A stretch of DNA of 64,000 bases from Vreelandella malpeensis (GTDB taxonomy: Bacteria > Pseudomonadota > Gammaproteobacteria > Pseudomonadales > Halomonadaceae), in contig NZ_WHVL01000005.1 in NCBI RefSeq assembly GCF_020622355.1, positions 1 through 64,000 of the forward strand, read 5' to 3'. The position numbers and the translations under genes are program-made. The notes beneath the pieces were generated by a model. That model did not search any database. It was not told the origin of the DNA and saw only the letters and a list, made by a program, of their open reading frames with translations. Shown here one piece after another: positions 28,582-36,870 of this stretch. The first letter of the stretch is position 1, and the number at the start of each line of letters is the position of its first letter.

Positions 28582-28625
28582 TTATTGTGTCAACAGCACC
28601 GATTCTTCGGCCATCGACACAATAA
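28582..28625 (+). repeat. 10-bp inverted repeat in the prpE leader
   Basis: TTATTGTGTC (28582-28591) and GACACAATAA (28616-28625) are exact reverse complements separated by 24 bases. The right arm ends 14 bases before the prpE ATG, next to the ribosome-binding AAGG. It may be an operator pair three helical turns apart or an mRNA hairpin masking the start. Confidence 0.6.
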
Positions 28626-28638
28626 ACACAAGGTGACC

Positions 28639-30549
28639 ATGAGCCGCTATCACACCATCTATCGCGCCGCGCTCGACGCACCGCAGACCTTCTGGGCCGA
28701 TCAGTCCCGGCGCATTCCCTGGTTTCGCGCCCCGGACACCATTCTCAGCTATGACGATCAGCAGCACGCACGCTGGTTCGAGGGCGGTACGCTCAATATC
28801 TGCCATGCTGCGCTCGATCATCATGTCGAACAGGGGCGCGGCGAGCAAGCGGCGCTCTACTGGGATTCGCCAGTTACCGGCACCAAGCAGACCCTGAGCT
28901 ATCGGCTTCTTCGCGATCGCGTGGCACGTGTCGCCGGCGGGCTCGCGCAGCTTGGGGTGACGAAAGGTGATCGGGTGGTGATCTACATGCCCATGGTGCC
29001 CGAGGCGGTGATCGCCATGTACGCCTGTGCGCGGCTCGGGGCGATCCACTCGGTGGTGTTCGGCGGCTTCGCGCCCCACGAGCTCGCCCTGCGTATCGAG
29101 GATGCCGAGCCCAAGGTGGTCATCGCCGCCTCCTGCGGTGTCGAAATCAATACCGTGCTGCCCTATAAGCCGATCGTCGATCAGGCTCTGGCTCAGAGCC
29201 GTTTCAAGCCTTCGGCGACGGTCATCTTCCAGCGCGATCTTAACCGCGCCGAGCTCGGCGAGGGCGAATATGATTGGCAGGAGCTTGAATCCGCCGCCGC
29301 CGCCGAGTGTGTTGCGGTGGAGGCCACACACCCGCTTTATATCCTCTACACCTCCGGCACCACCGGCAAGCCCAAGGGTGTGGTGCGCGACACCGGCGGC
29401 TACGCCGTGGCGCTCGCCTATTCGATGGAAGCCGTCTACGACCTGGCGCCGGGAGAGGTGTGCTTCACCGCCTCGGACGTCGGCTGGGTGGTGGGCCACT
29501 CCTACATCGTCTACGGACCGCTATTGCGCGGCTGCACGAGCGTGCTGTACGAGGGCAAGCCAGTGAAGACGCCGGATGCGGCCAGCTTCTGGCGCATCAT
29601 CGACGAGTACAAGGTCAAGAGCTTCTTCACCGCGCCGACCGCCTTTCGAGCCATCAAGAAGGAGGACCCGGACGCGCGACTTCTGGCGCGCCACGACCTG
29701 ACGAGTCTCGAGTACGTCTTCGTCGCCGGTGAGCGCTTGGATCCGCCCACTTTCCACTGGCTGGAGGACGTGCTCGACGTGCCGGTGATCGATCATTGGT
29801 GGCAGACCGAAACAGGCTGGCCCATCGCCGCCAACCCGGCGGGTATCGAGCTCGCCCGGGCCAAGGCGGGATCGGCGACCTTTCCGATGCCGGGGTTCGA
29901 CGTGGCGATCCTCGAACGCGATGGCGCACCCGCCGCGCCGCTTAGCGAGGGGAGCGTGGTCATTCGCCAGCCGCTGCCGCCGGGCTGCCTCACCGGCATC
30001 TGGAAGGACCCCCAGCGCTTTCACAGCGCCTACATGGCGGCGTTTCCCGGTAGCTACCTGACCGGTGACGGCGGTCATTTCGACGCCGAAGGTTACCTGT
30101 TTATCATGGGGCGCACCGACGATGTGATCAACGTGGCGGGGCATCGGCTCTCCACCGGCGAGATGGAGGAGGTGCTGGGTGGGCATCCGGCTGTGGCGGA
30201 GTGCGCGGTGATCGGCATCCACGACGATCTCAAGGGGCAACTGCCCTTGGGGTTCGTCATTGCCAAGGACGGTTTCGACGGCGACGAGGCCAGACTCGAA
30301 GCGGAGCTCGTAAAGCGGGTACGCGAGGTGATCGGTCCGGTCGCCGCGCTCAAGCAGGTGTTGGTGGTCGACCGCCTGCCCAAGACCCGTTCCGGCAAGA
30401 TCCTGCGCAAGCTCATGCGCACCATGGCCGATGGCAAGGCCTATGCCGTGCCTTCGACCATCGACGATCCGGCAAGCCTCGAAGAGATTCACGCGGCCCT
30501 GTGCGAACGCGATATCGGCCAAGCCGGGCAGGCTGCGCCCCGAGAGTAG
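28639..30549 (+). CDS. prpE: Propionyl-CoA synthetase (PrpE-like acyl-CoA ligase)
   Basis: A 636-residue AMP-forming acyl-CoA synthetase. The P-loop YTSGTTGKPKGV is near residue 240. It is followed by VRDTGGYAVALAYSM and SDVGWVVGHSYIVYGPL, the PrpE-type forms of these segments. The C-terminal KTRSGKILRK carries the catalytic lysine, which is often regulated by acetylation. It activates propionate (possibly acetate) to the CoA ester. The start at 28639 has AAGGTG upstream. It ends at a shared terminator with tRNA-Ser. The Pat-type acetyltransferase 14 kb away is of the family known to modify such lysines. Confidence 0.92.
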   Translation: MSRYHTIYRAALDAPQTFWADQSRRIPWFRAPDTILSYDDQQHARWFEGGTLNICHAALDHHVEQGRGEQAALYWDSPVTGTKQTLSYRLLRDRVARVAGGLAQLGVTKGDRVVIYMPMVPEAVIAMYACARLGAIHSVVFGGFAPHELALRIEDAEPKVVIAASCGVEINTVLPYKPIVDQALAQSRFKPSATVIFQRDLNRAELGEGEYDWQELESAAAAECVAVEATHPLYILYTSGTTGKPKGVVRDTGGYAVALAYSMEAVYDLAPGEVCFTASDVGWVVGHSYIVYGPLLRGCTSVLYEGKPVKTPDAASFWRIIDEYKVKSFFTAPTAFRAIKKEDPDARLLARHDLTSLEYVFVAGERLDPPTFHWLEDVLDVPVIDHWWQTETGWPIAANPAGIELARAKAGSATFPMPGFDVAILERDGAPAAPLSEGSVVIRQPLPPGCLTGIWKDPQRFHSAYMAAFPGSYLTGDGGHFDAEGYLFIMGRTDDVINVAGHRLSTGEMEEVLGGHPAVAECAVIGIHDDLKGQLPLGFVIAKDGFDGDEARLEAELVKRVREVIGPVAALKQVLVVDRLPKTRSGKILRKLMRTMADGKAYAVPSTIDDPASLEEIHAALCERDIGQAGQAAPRE

Positions 30550-30586
30550 TGACGAGCGGTCCAGACCGAATAGAGCATAACCCATA

Positions 30587-30620
30587 CGAAAAAGGCCCCG
30601 ACGATGTCGAGGCCTTTTCG
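30587..30620. terminator. Bidirectional terminator between prpE and tRNA-Ser
   Basis: AAAAGGCC/GGCCTTTT arms enclose an inner CGAC/GTCG pairing, with T-runs on both strands. It serves prpE (plus) and tRNA-Ser (minus). Confidence 0.85.
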
Positions 30621-30626
30621 ATAAGG

Positions 30627-30717
30627 TGGCGGAGGGACAGGGATTCGAACCCTGGATAGGCTATTAACCTATGCCGGTTTTCAAGACCGGTGCATTCAAC
30701 CGCTCTGCCATCCCTCC
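30627..30717 (-). tRNA. tRNA-Ser (anticodon UGA)
   Basis: A 91-base gene including encoded CCA (30627-30629). The acceptor arms GGAGGGA and TCCCTCC pair perfectly with discriminator G. The anticodon stem CCGGT/ACCGG encloses the loop CTTGAAA, giving anticodon UGA. The T-arm holds GGTTCGAATCC, and the long variable arm (CATAGG...CCTATCC region) is typical of a class II serine tRNA. A promoter lies 16 bases upstream and a terminator follows. Confidence 0.97.
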
Positions 30718-30732
30718 GGCTTATGGGTGCGT

Positions 30733-30760
30733 ATAATACCACCTTTTCCTTGGAAGTCAA
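30733..30760 (-). promoter_or_regulatory. Promoter of tRNA-Ser
   Basis: On the minus strand TTGACT (30755-30760), a 16-base spacer and TATTAT (30733-30738) sit directly upstream of the tRNA; both are close to consensus. Confidence 0.75.
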
Positions 30761-30774
30761 CGCCTTTGGATGGA

Positions 30775-32481
30775 TCAGTAAAGACGCAGGCCGATACGCG
30801 TGATCGTGGAACCTTCCATCTCGCTGACGACCCAGTGAATGCCGTGCCAGTCGATGTCGTCACCCACGACCGGATGGCCGCCAACGCGCAGCGCAATGAA
30901 GTCGGCCAGGCTCATTTCCCGCTCGCCGGGGCTCAGGGTGAGCCCGTAGGCCTGGGCGACGTCGAGCATCTGGGCGCTGCCGTCCAGCGTGAAGGTGCCG
31001 AAGAAAGCGCGCTCCTGCTTCAGCTTGGCATCGCCGTTGAACAACCGATTTAGGGCGGCGAGATCCTCGGTGCGGCCGATCACGCAGATCACGTCGCCGA
31101 TCTTGAGCCGGGTGTTGCCCTTGGGGTGCAGCATGACACGGTTGCGAAACAGCGCCGAGATCAATGCTCCTGATGGAAAGCGCAGCAGCCGAATCGGCAC
31201 GTCGTCGAGATCCTCGTTCTCGACCACGTAGACGAACATCTCGAAATCGTTGTCGGGCAGTATGCCCAGCGGCCCGCGCCGATCCGGAGTAATGCCCTTG
31301 GGAACCTGGACCTTGAGCCAGCGCGCCATCAGACCCAGCGAGCCGCCCTGGATCAGCAGCGACATCAGCACCACTGCAAAGGCGACATTGAAGTAGAGCG
31401 AAGCGTTCTCGACCCCGCCGATGACCGGGAAGATCGCCAGCACGATCGGCACGGCACCGCGCAGACCCACCCAGGCGATGAAGAACGTTTCGCGCCAGCG
31501 GAACTTGAAGAATGGCTTGATGGTGATGAGCACCGCCAGCGGGCGGGCGACGAAGATCAGCGCCAGCGCCACCAGGCCCGCTGGCAGGATGACCTCCCAC
31601 AGCTGACTCGGGGTGACCAGAAGCCCCAGCACCAGAAAGAGGCCGATCTGGCTTAGCCAGGCCAGCCCGTCGTGAACAGGCAGGATGAAGTTGAGGTGAC
31701 GCCCGGGCTGGTTACCGATCATCAGCCCCGCCAGGTAGATGGCGAGAAAGCCACTACCACCCAGCACGCTGGTGAGCCCGAAGACGCTGAAACCCAGTGC
31801 CAGGGCAAGCATGGCGTAGAGGCCGGGGGCAAGATCGAGCCAGCGCAAGAGCTTGGCGCTGAGCCAGCCGCCGCCAATACCGACGATCAGGCCGATACCG
31901 AACTGGGCGATGAAGAAGATCGCCGTATCGCCGAACCCGCCGATGTCGCCGGTCAAAAGCTCAATCAGCATCAAGGTCAAAAAGATCGCCATCGGATCGT
32001 TGGTGCCGGACTCGATCTCGAGCGTGGCGCTCACCCGCTCGTTGAGATTCACTCCTCGACCGCTGAGCATCGAGAACACCGCAGCCGCATCGGTGGAACC
32101 AACGATCGCCCCGACCAGCAGCCCCTGAACCAAGGACAGGTCGAACACCCACATGGCGATCAGTCCGACCAGGGCACTGGTAACGAAGACCCCGGCGGTG
32201 GCCAGCGATAGTGCCGGTTTGAAACCCACCCTGAAGGTTTTCAGACGGGTGCGCAGCCCGCCATCGAGCAGGATCATCGCCAGGGCCAGGTGGCCGATGG
32301 TGAAGGCCATCGAGTAGTCGTCGAAAGCCAGGCCCAGCAGCCCCTCTTCGCCTGCCAGCATTCCAAGCCCCAGAAAAATCAGCAATAGCGGAACGCCGAA
32401 CATCGATGAAAGCCGGCTGGCCAGAATGCTCAGCGCCATCAAGGCGCCGCCCACCAGGAAAAAGGTATACAGTGTGTCCAT
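30775..32481 (-). CDS. nhaP2: Potassium/proton antiporter, CPA1 family (CvrA/NhaP2-type)
   Basis: A 568-residue membrane exchanger. About a dozen hydrophobic segments cover residues 1-390, including the ion-path region GAIVGSTDAAAVFSML near 125 and ESGTNDPMAIFLTL near 155. A RCK_C ligand-binding domain (~400-480; RLKIGDVICVIGRTEDL) and a C-terminal CorC/HlyC-like domain (~490-568) follow, the NhaP2/CvrA layout. It exports K+ in exchange for H+ and helps in osmotic adjustment. CGGAGAA precedes the ATG. Confidence 0.94.
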   Translation of the reverse strand: MDTLYTFFLVGGALMALSILASRLSSMFGVPLLLIFLGLGMLAGEEGLLGLAFDDYSMAFTIGHLALAMILLDGGLRTRLKTFRVGFKPALSLATAGVFVTSALVGLIAMWVFDLSLVQGLLVGAIVGSTDAAAVFSMLSGRGVNLNERVSATLEIESGTNDPMAIFLTLMLIELLTGDIGGFGDTAIFFIAQFGIGLIVGIGGGWLSAKLLRWLDLAPGLYAMLALALGFSVFGLTSVLGGSGFLAIYLAGLMIGNQPGRHLNFILPVHDGLAWLSQIGLFLVLGLLVTPSQLWEVILPAGLVALALIFVARPLAVLITIKPFFKFRWRETFFIAWVGLRGAVPIVLAIFPVIGGVENASLYFNVAFAVVLMSLLIQGGSLGLMARWLKVQVPKGITPDRRGPLGILPDNDFEMFVYVVENEDLDDVPIRLLRFPSGALISALFRNRVMLHPKGNTRLKIGDVICVIGRTEDLAALNRLFNGDAKLKQERAFFGTFTLDGSAQMLDVAQAYGLTLSPGEREMSLADFIALRVGGHPVVGDDIDWHGIHWVVSEMEGSTITRIGLRLY

Positions 32482-32629
32482 GTTTCTCCGTCTCTACATC
32501 AATGCCGCTCTATTATTGCATGTCACCGAATAATTTATCGTGATCACCGGTGCATCCTGTCATCGAGGACTGGTCATCCTCGCCGACCTGCCGCTACACT
32601 CCGCCTTCACGACTTTGGAGTGTGGAGTG

Positions 32630-33829
32630 ATGGCGCACCTGGTTTTGCCTTGGCGACGGTATGGAACACCGGCGCTGATCGCCTTTTTATTGTTTTTAAA
32701 TTCAAGTCTTTATGCAAGCGATGAAACGGTCGTCAACGATGCCGACGGGGCGCGTTTGACCCTCGATACCGATGTCGTCGTTCCCGATGGGCTCTGGGAG
32801 ACGCCGCGTGAGCCGCTGCTCGTCACCCCTGAGCCGGGGCTCGACGAGATCCCCAGGGAAGAGGCGTCGAGCAGCGATCCCGCGCCATCGGCGACTCTGG
32901 CGCTGCCGCCACCGCTCGACCCGCCACCGCTCAAGGCGTTCGCGGTGATGCTGGACTGGTACCTGAGTCCACAGCACGCCGCGCTGGTGATCGCTAAGGA
33001 GCGTGAACTCTTCGAGGACCAAGGGCTCGATGTCGAGCTTTTGAGCCCGGCGGACCCGACCTTGCCGCTCAAGCTGCTGGCCGCCGGCGAAGTCGAGCTG
33101 GCGCTGACCCGCGAACCCATCCTGCATCTGCAGGCGCATGCCGGTGAGCCTTTGGTGAGGGTGGGCACGCTAGTGGAGACGCCGCTCAACGCGGTGATCG
33201 TCACCCGGTCGACGGCGAGCGTCGACGAACCGGCTTCACTTGCCGGGCTGCGCTACGGCTTCTCCACTCGGGAGGGCGAGAGCGTGGTGGCCGAGCGCCT
33301 CGTTCCGCAGTCGATTCGTCAGACCGATGATTTCGTCGAACCGGTCAACGTGCACTTCGATGCCGCCGCCGCCGTGGTCGATGGCCGGGTCGACGTGATC
33401 GCCGACGGCTACTACGCCACGCTGCCGGACCAGCTCGCCCCGGAAGGCATCGACAGTCGCGTCATTCACTACGAAGAGATCGACATTCCGCGTCACGACG
33501 GCCTGGTCGTGGTGGCGAATGCGACTACGCTTGCCCACACCGTCCAGAGCATCGCACGTTTCATGACCGCCGTGGAGCAGGCGAGCCACTGGATGATCGA
33601 TAATCCCGAGGCGGCCTGGGCACTGGTGACTGAACGTCACCCCATTCTGGACAACGAAGTGAACCAAGCCGGCTGGGAGGCACTCCTTAGGCGCATGTCG
33701 CTGAGTCCGGCGGCGGTGAACACTCGCCGCTACCAGGCGTTCGAAGCCTATCTTCTTTCTCGGGGCATCATCGAGACGGTGTTGCCGGTCTCGCGGCTGG
33801 CCATTGACCCGCACGCGTTACAGGAGTAA
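32630..33829 (+). CDS. ABC transporter substrate-binding protein, NMT1/THI5-like
   Basis: A 399-residue exported protein. A hydrophobic signal (PALIAFLLFLNSSLYAS) is followed by a proline-rich linker. The SBP domain begins near residue 100 (FAVMLDWYLSPQHAALVIAKE) in the style of pyrimidine-precursor or nitrate/taurine binding proteins. LKLLAAGEVELALTREP is the typical ligand-lobe segment. The start at 32630 has GGAG upstream. No ABC permease or ATPase lies nearby, so it is an orphan receptor here. It runs into the nuclease gene 22 bases later, suggesting shared transcription. Confidence 0.85.
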   Translation: MAHLVLPWRRYGTPALIAFLLFLNSSLYASDETVVNDADGARLTLDTDVVVPDGLWETPREPLLVTPEPGLDEIPREEASSSDPAPSATLALPPPLDPPPLKAFAVMLDWYLSPQHAALVIAKERELFEDQGLDVELLSPADPTLPLKLLAAGEVELALTREPILHLQAHAGEPLVRVGTLVETPLNAVIVTRSTASVDEPASLAGLRYGFSTREGESVVAERLVPQSIRQTDDFVEPVNVHFDAAAAVVDGRVDVIADGYYATLPDQLAPEGIDSRVIHYEEIDIPRHDGLVVVANATTLAHTVQSIARFMTAVEQASHWMIDNPEAAWALVTERHPILDNEVNQAGWEALLRRMSLSPAAVNTRRYQAFEAYLLSRGIIETVLPVSRLAIDPHALQE

Positions 33830-33851
33830 ATCCCTCTTTCAATGGAGTGCC

Positions 33852-35237
33852 ATGAGCCAGCAAGCGCTGATCTTCATCGACCTGGAAACCACCGGTACCC
33901 GCGCCACTCGGGACCGGATCACCGAAATCGCTGCTCTCAAGGTCGTCGAGGGGCAGATCACCGAACGCTGGGTGAGTCTCATCGATCCCGGCGTCGCCAT
34001 CCCGCCGTTCATCTCCCGGCTGACCGGCATTCACGACGAGATGGTCGCCGGTGCCCCGAGCTTTGCGCAGGTCGCGCCGGCACTCCGGGAGTGGCTAAGT
34101 GACGGCCGTCTGGTCGCCCACAATGCCCGCTTCGATGCAGGCTTTCTGCGCAATGCTTTCAAGCGCGCCGGCCTCGACTATCGCCCCGAGGTGCTGTGCA
34201 CGCTGCGCATCTCCCGGCGCCTCGAGCCGCAGCAGCGTCAGCACAATCTGAAGGCGCTGCTTTCGCGTTTCGCGATCGACTCCAGGCGTTCTCATCGCGC
34301 CGAGGATGACGCCGACGCGCTTTGGCAGCTGTGGCAAGTCTGGCAGCAGCGTTTCGACGGCGAGACCTGGCAGGCGGCACTCGCCCAGGAGCACCAGCAC
34401 AAGAACCTTCCCGCGAACCTGGATAGCGACATCATCGCGGACCTGCCGTCGGCACCGGGGGTGTATCTTTTCTACGGGCACAACCGATTGCCGCTCTACG
34501 TCGGCAAGAGCATCAACCTGCGTAATCGGGTAAAAGGCCACTTTCAGCGCGATCACCAGGACGACAAGGCGATGCGCATGCTCCAGCAGATCCAGCACGT
34601 CGAGTGGGAGGAGACGGCGGGGGACCTGGGGGCTCAGCTTCGCGAGGCGCAGCTGATCAAGGAGCTGATGCCGATCATGAATCGCCAGCTGCGCCGCCAA
34701 GGGCGGCTCAAGACCTGGTATTGGGGGGAGGGCGAGCACGCGCCGACACTCGCCGGCAGCGCCGTGCTGGCCAATGCGGAACCGGGCCAGTGCTTCGGGC
34801 TGTTTCGCAATGCAGCCGAAGCCAAGCAGGCGCTGCGTACCCTGTGCGACGAGCACAAGCTCTGCGCCCAGGTGCTGGGGCTGGACAAGGGGAAAGGGCG
34901 CTGCTTCAAGCAGCAGCTAGGCAAGTGTCTCGGTGCGTGCTGCCAGAAGGAGTCGCTCGAGGCGCATACCGCCCGGGCGCAAATGGCGCTCGAACGGCTC
35001 AAGGTCGATGCCTGGCCATGGCCCGGGCGAATCGTGATACGCGAGCGCAGTGCCCGGACGCGCCGCTCGGCCTACCACGCGGTCGATCACTGGTGCTATC
35101 TCGGCAGTGCCGAGACGCTGGCGAAGGCGAAACGGATCAAGGGAGCGGCGCCGCAATTCGATGTCGACACCTACCGTATCCTGAACCGCTTCTTGCGCGA
35201 CGCCGAGGCGCACCGGCTGACCATCACCGCGCTCTAA
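33852..35237 (+). CDS. DnaQ-like exonuclease fused to GIY-YIG (Cho/UvrC-N-like) nuclease
   Basis: A 461-residue two-nuclease fusion. Residues ~5-170 are a DEDDh exonuclease: FIDLETTGTRATRDRITEIA, HNARFDAGFLRNAFKRAG and HRAEDDADALWQLW. Residues ~200-285 are a GIY-YIG domain: APGVYLFYG...LPLYVGKSINLRNRVKGHF, with the downstream Glu in LREAQLIKELMPIMN. The C-terminal ~170 residues resemble the UvrC/Cho continuation. The usual reading is a repair nuclease; Cho makes 3' incisions in UvrABC repair. GGAG precedes ATG 33852. Confidence 0.9.
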   Translation: MSQQALIFIDLETTGTRATRDRITEIAALKVVEGQITERWVSLIDPGVAIPPFISRLTGIHDEMVAGAPSFAQVAPALREWLSDGRLVAHNARFDAGFLRNAFKRAGLDYRPEVLCTLRISRRLEPQQRQHNLKALLSRFAIDSRRSHRAEDDADALWQLWQVWQQRFDGETWQAALAQEHQHKNLPANLDSDIIADLPSAPGVYLFYGHNRLPLYVGKSINLRNRVKGHFQRDHQDDKAMRMLQQIQHVEWEETAGDLGAQLREAQLIKELMPIMNRQLRRQGRLKTWYWGEGEHAPTLAGSAVLANAEPGQCFGLFRNAAEAKQALRTLCDEHKLCAQVLGLDKGKGRCFKQQLGKCLGACCQKESLEAHTARAQMALERLKVDAWPWPGRIVIRERSARTRRSAYHAVDHWCYLGSAETLAKAKRIKGAAPQFDVDTYRILNRFLRDAEAHRLTITAL

Positions 35238-35250
35238 TCCCCCTTTTTGG

Positions 35251-36069
35251 CTACGCGCGCTGTTCGTCGTAGGCGTCAATGAAGGCCTCGACCGCCTGCT
35301 GGAACGCCTCGGGCTGGTCGGCGTGCAGCCAGTGGCCGGCTGCCTTGAGTGTCACCAGGCGCGCCTTGGGCAGCACCTTGCGCAGGGTGGGAAGCATGTC
35401 GTCGGTGACGTAATGGGAGTCGGCGCCGCGCAGCACCAGCGTCGGCCCCTCGAACGCTCGCTCGCCGGCAGGCTCGTCGATCACGTCCTCGTAGCCGTTT
35501 CTGATCTCCTCGAGTCCGACGCGCAGCGCCATTGCGCCGTCTGCGTCCTTGACCAGGTTGGTGGCCAGAAACAGTCGCGTCGGGCGGGCATCGACGTGTT
35601 CGGCCATCAGCGCATCGGCGTCGCGTCGCGTCGCCGGGCGCGTCTGGCGAACCGCGTCCAGTGCGGCAAACACGTCGTCATGACCGTGCTGGTAACGCAC
35701 CGGGGCAATATCGCCCACGATCAGCGTGGCGGTGATTTCGGGTGCCGTGCGCGCCAGGCTGATCGCCACCTTGCCGCCCATGGAGTGGCCCAGGATGTGC
35801 GCCCGCTTGATTCCCTCGCGCGCGAGCAGTTCGATCACGTCACGGCTCAGCTCGGCGTAGGTCATGCCTTCGGCGTGGGGCGAGCGGCCGTGGTTGCGAA
35901 GATCCACGGCGATCACCCGGCGCTTTTGCTGCCATACCTTGAGATGCGAGCGCCAGTTGTCCGCGCTACCCAGAAGCCCATGGAGTACCACCAGCGGCGC
36001 TTTCGTGGCGTCCGCCTCCGGGGCGGCGGCATCGATGAAGTGAAGATCGAGCGAAGGGGTAGTGTTCAT
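35251..36069 (-). CDS. ybfF: Alpha/beta hydrolase, YbfF-like esterase
   Basis: A 272-residue serine hydrolase. The oxyanion strand motif VVLHGLLGSADNWRSH is near residue 30. The nucleophile elbow GHSMGGKVAISLA is near 95 and the catalytic histidine in LKAAGHWLHADQPEAF near 245. YbfF-type enzymes hydrolyse palmitoyl-CoA, malonyl-CoA and short esters in vitro; the cellular substrate is unsettled. AAGGAG precedes the ATG. It follows yhhQ by 27 bases on the same strand and may share its riboswitch-controlled transcript. Confidence 0.92.
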   Translation of the reverse strand: MNTTPSLDLHFIDAAAPEADATKAPLVVLHGLLGSADNWRSHLKVWQQKRRVIAVDLRNHGRSPHAEGMTYAELSRDVIELLAREGIKRAHILGHSMGGKVAISLARTAPEITATLIVGDIAPVRYQHGHDDVFAALDAVRQTRPATRRDADALMAEHVDARPTRLFLATNLVKDADGAMALRVGLEEIRNGYEDVIDEPAGERAFEGPTLVLRGADSHYVTDDMLPTLRKVLPKARLVTLKAAGHWLHADQPEAFQQAVEAFIDAYDEQRA

Positions 36070-36096
36070 GGAAACTCCTTGGAGTGAAGGCGCTTA

Positions 36097-36765
36097 TCAG
36101 GCCGTGCGCGGTGTGCTATCGCGCTGGCCGGTCCAGACCATCAGTCGGCGCGTCAGCCAGGCCAGCAATAGCCCGTACAGCGGCAAGAAGAACAGAAGGC
36201 TGATCAAGAGCTTGATGGCGTAATCCACCATGGCGATCTCTACCCAGTGGGCGGCCATGAACGCATCGGGGCTATTATGAAAGGCGGTGAAGAAGAAGGC
36301 GAAGGTGTCCGCCAGGTTGCCCAGAATCGTCGAGCAGACCGGCGCCACCCACCAGGCAAGCCGGCGCAGCCGGTCGAACACCTGGACATCCAGCAACTGA
36401 CCCAGGAAATAGGCCAGAAAGCTCGCCAGCGCAATGCGCGCCACGAACAGGTTCCATTCGCCCAGCGCCTCGATGCCGGCGAAGGCCCCCTGGGGGAAGA
36501 TCACCGAGACGACGTAGGAGATCACCAGCGCAGGAAACATGACGCGCAGGATGATCGAACGCGCTGGCCCCTTGCCGAACAGGCGCACGGTCAGGTCGGT
36601 GGCCAGGAAAATGAACGGAAAGCTGAAGGCGCCCCAGGTGGTGTGCAGGCCGAACAGGGTGAAGGGAAGCTGTACCAGGTAGTTGCTGGCGGCGATGACG
36701 GCGATATGAAAGAGAACCATGACCGTCAGGCAGCGACGGTGCTGGGTATCGGTAAGTGCGAACAT
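36097..36765 (-). CDS. yhhQ: Queuosine precursor transporter YhhQ
   Basis: A 222-residue inner-membrane carrier importing 7-cyano-7-deazaguanine and 7-aminomethyl-7-deazaguanine (preQ0/preQ1) for queuosine salvage. Six membrane segments are apparent. Family segments include FHIAVIAASNYLVQLPF, GAFSFPFIFLATDLTVRLFG and the interior DTFAFFFTAFHNSPD. The start at 36765 uses AAGG 8 bases upstream, and that AAGG is also the 3' end of a probable preQ1-I riboswitch, which fits its cargo. Confidence 0.94.
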   Translation of the reverse strand: MFALTDTQHRRCLTVMVLFHIAVIAASNYLVQLPFTLFGLHTTWGAFSFPFIFLATDLTVRLFGKGPARSIILRVMFPALVISYVVSVIFPQGAFAGIEALGEWNLFVARIALASFLAYFLGQLLDVQVFDRLRRLAWWVAPVCSTILGNLADTFAFFFTAFHNSPDAFMAAHWVEIAMVDYAIKLLISLLFFLPLYGLLLAWLTRRLMVWTGQRDSTPRTA

Positions 36766-36772
36766 GCATGAG

Positions 36773-36809
36773 CCTTTTTGAGTGCGCGAGGGGTTAGGGA
36801 ACCCTCCTG
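36773..36809 (-). promoter_or_regulatory. Probable preQ1-I riboswitch controlling yhhQ
   Basis: On the minus strand the leader has a 5-bp stem GAGGG/CCCTC, a short loop containing TTCCCTAA, then an A-rich tail ending in AAAAAGG. This is the compact preQ1-I H-type pseudoknot layout and closely resembles the Thermoanaerobacter translational example (GGG...TAACCCC...AAGG). The terminal AAGG is the Shine-Dalgarno of yhhQ, so ligand binding would hide it. The gene imports preQ0/preQ1, which gives functional agreement. Confidence 0.72.
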
Positions 36810-36836
36810 GGCGGCGCTTGCGCCGTTGGGGCGCGC

Positions 36837-36864
36837 ATTATACGCCATCCAAGGCGCATTGAAA
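36837..36864 (-). promoter_or_regulatory. Promoter of yhhQ (and possibly ybfF)
   Basis: A perfect TATAAT on the minus strand (36837-36842) with a weak TTTCAA -35 (36859-36864) 16 bases away. It would give a ~65-base leader carrying a GGCGC-AA-GCGCC-type hairpin and then the riboswitch. Confidence 0.6.
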
Positions 36865-36870
36865 GTGTGC

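Larger units (their letters stand above)
28318..28638. other. 321-bp divergent intergenic region between arsR-type regulator and prpE
   Basis: No gene is seen here. The AT-rich left half holds a likely promoter for the ArsR gene with a TTGATCAA palindrome at the -35. The right half holds a 10-bp inverted repeat with a 24-base spacer just before the prpE ribosome-binding site. Both are listed separately. Confidence 0.8.
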
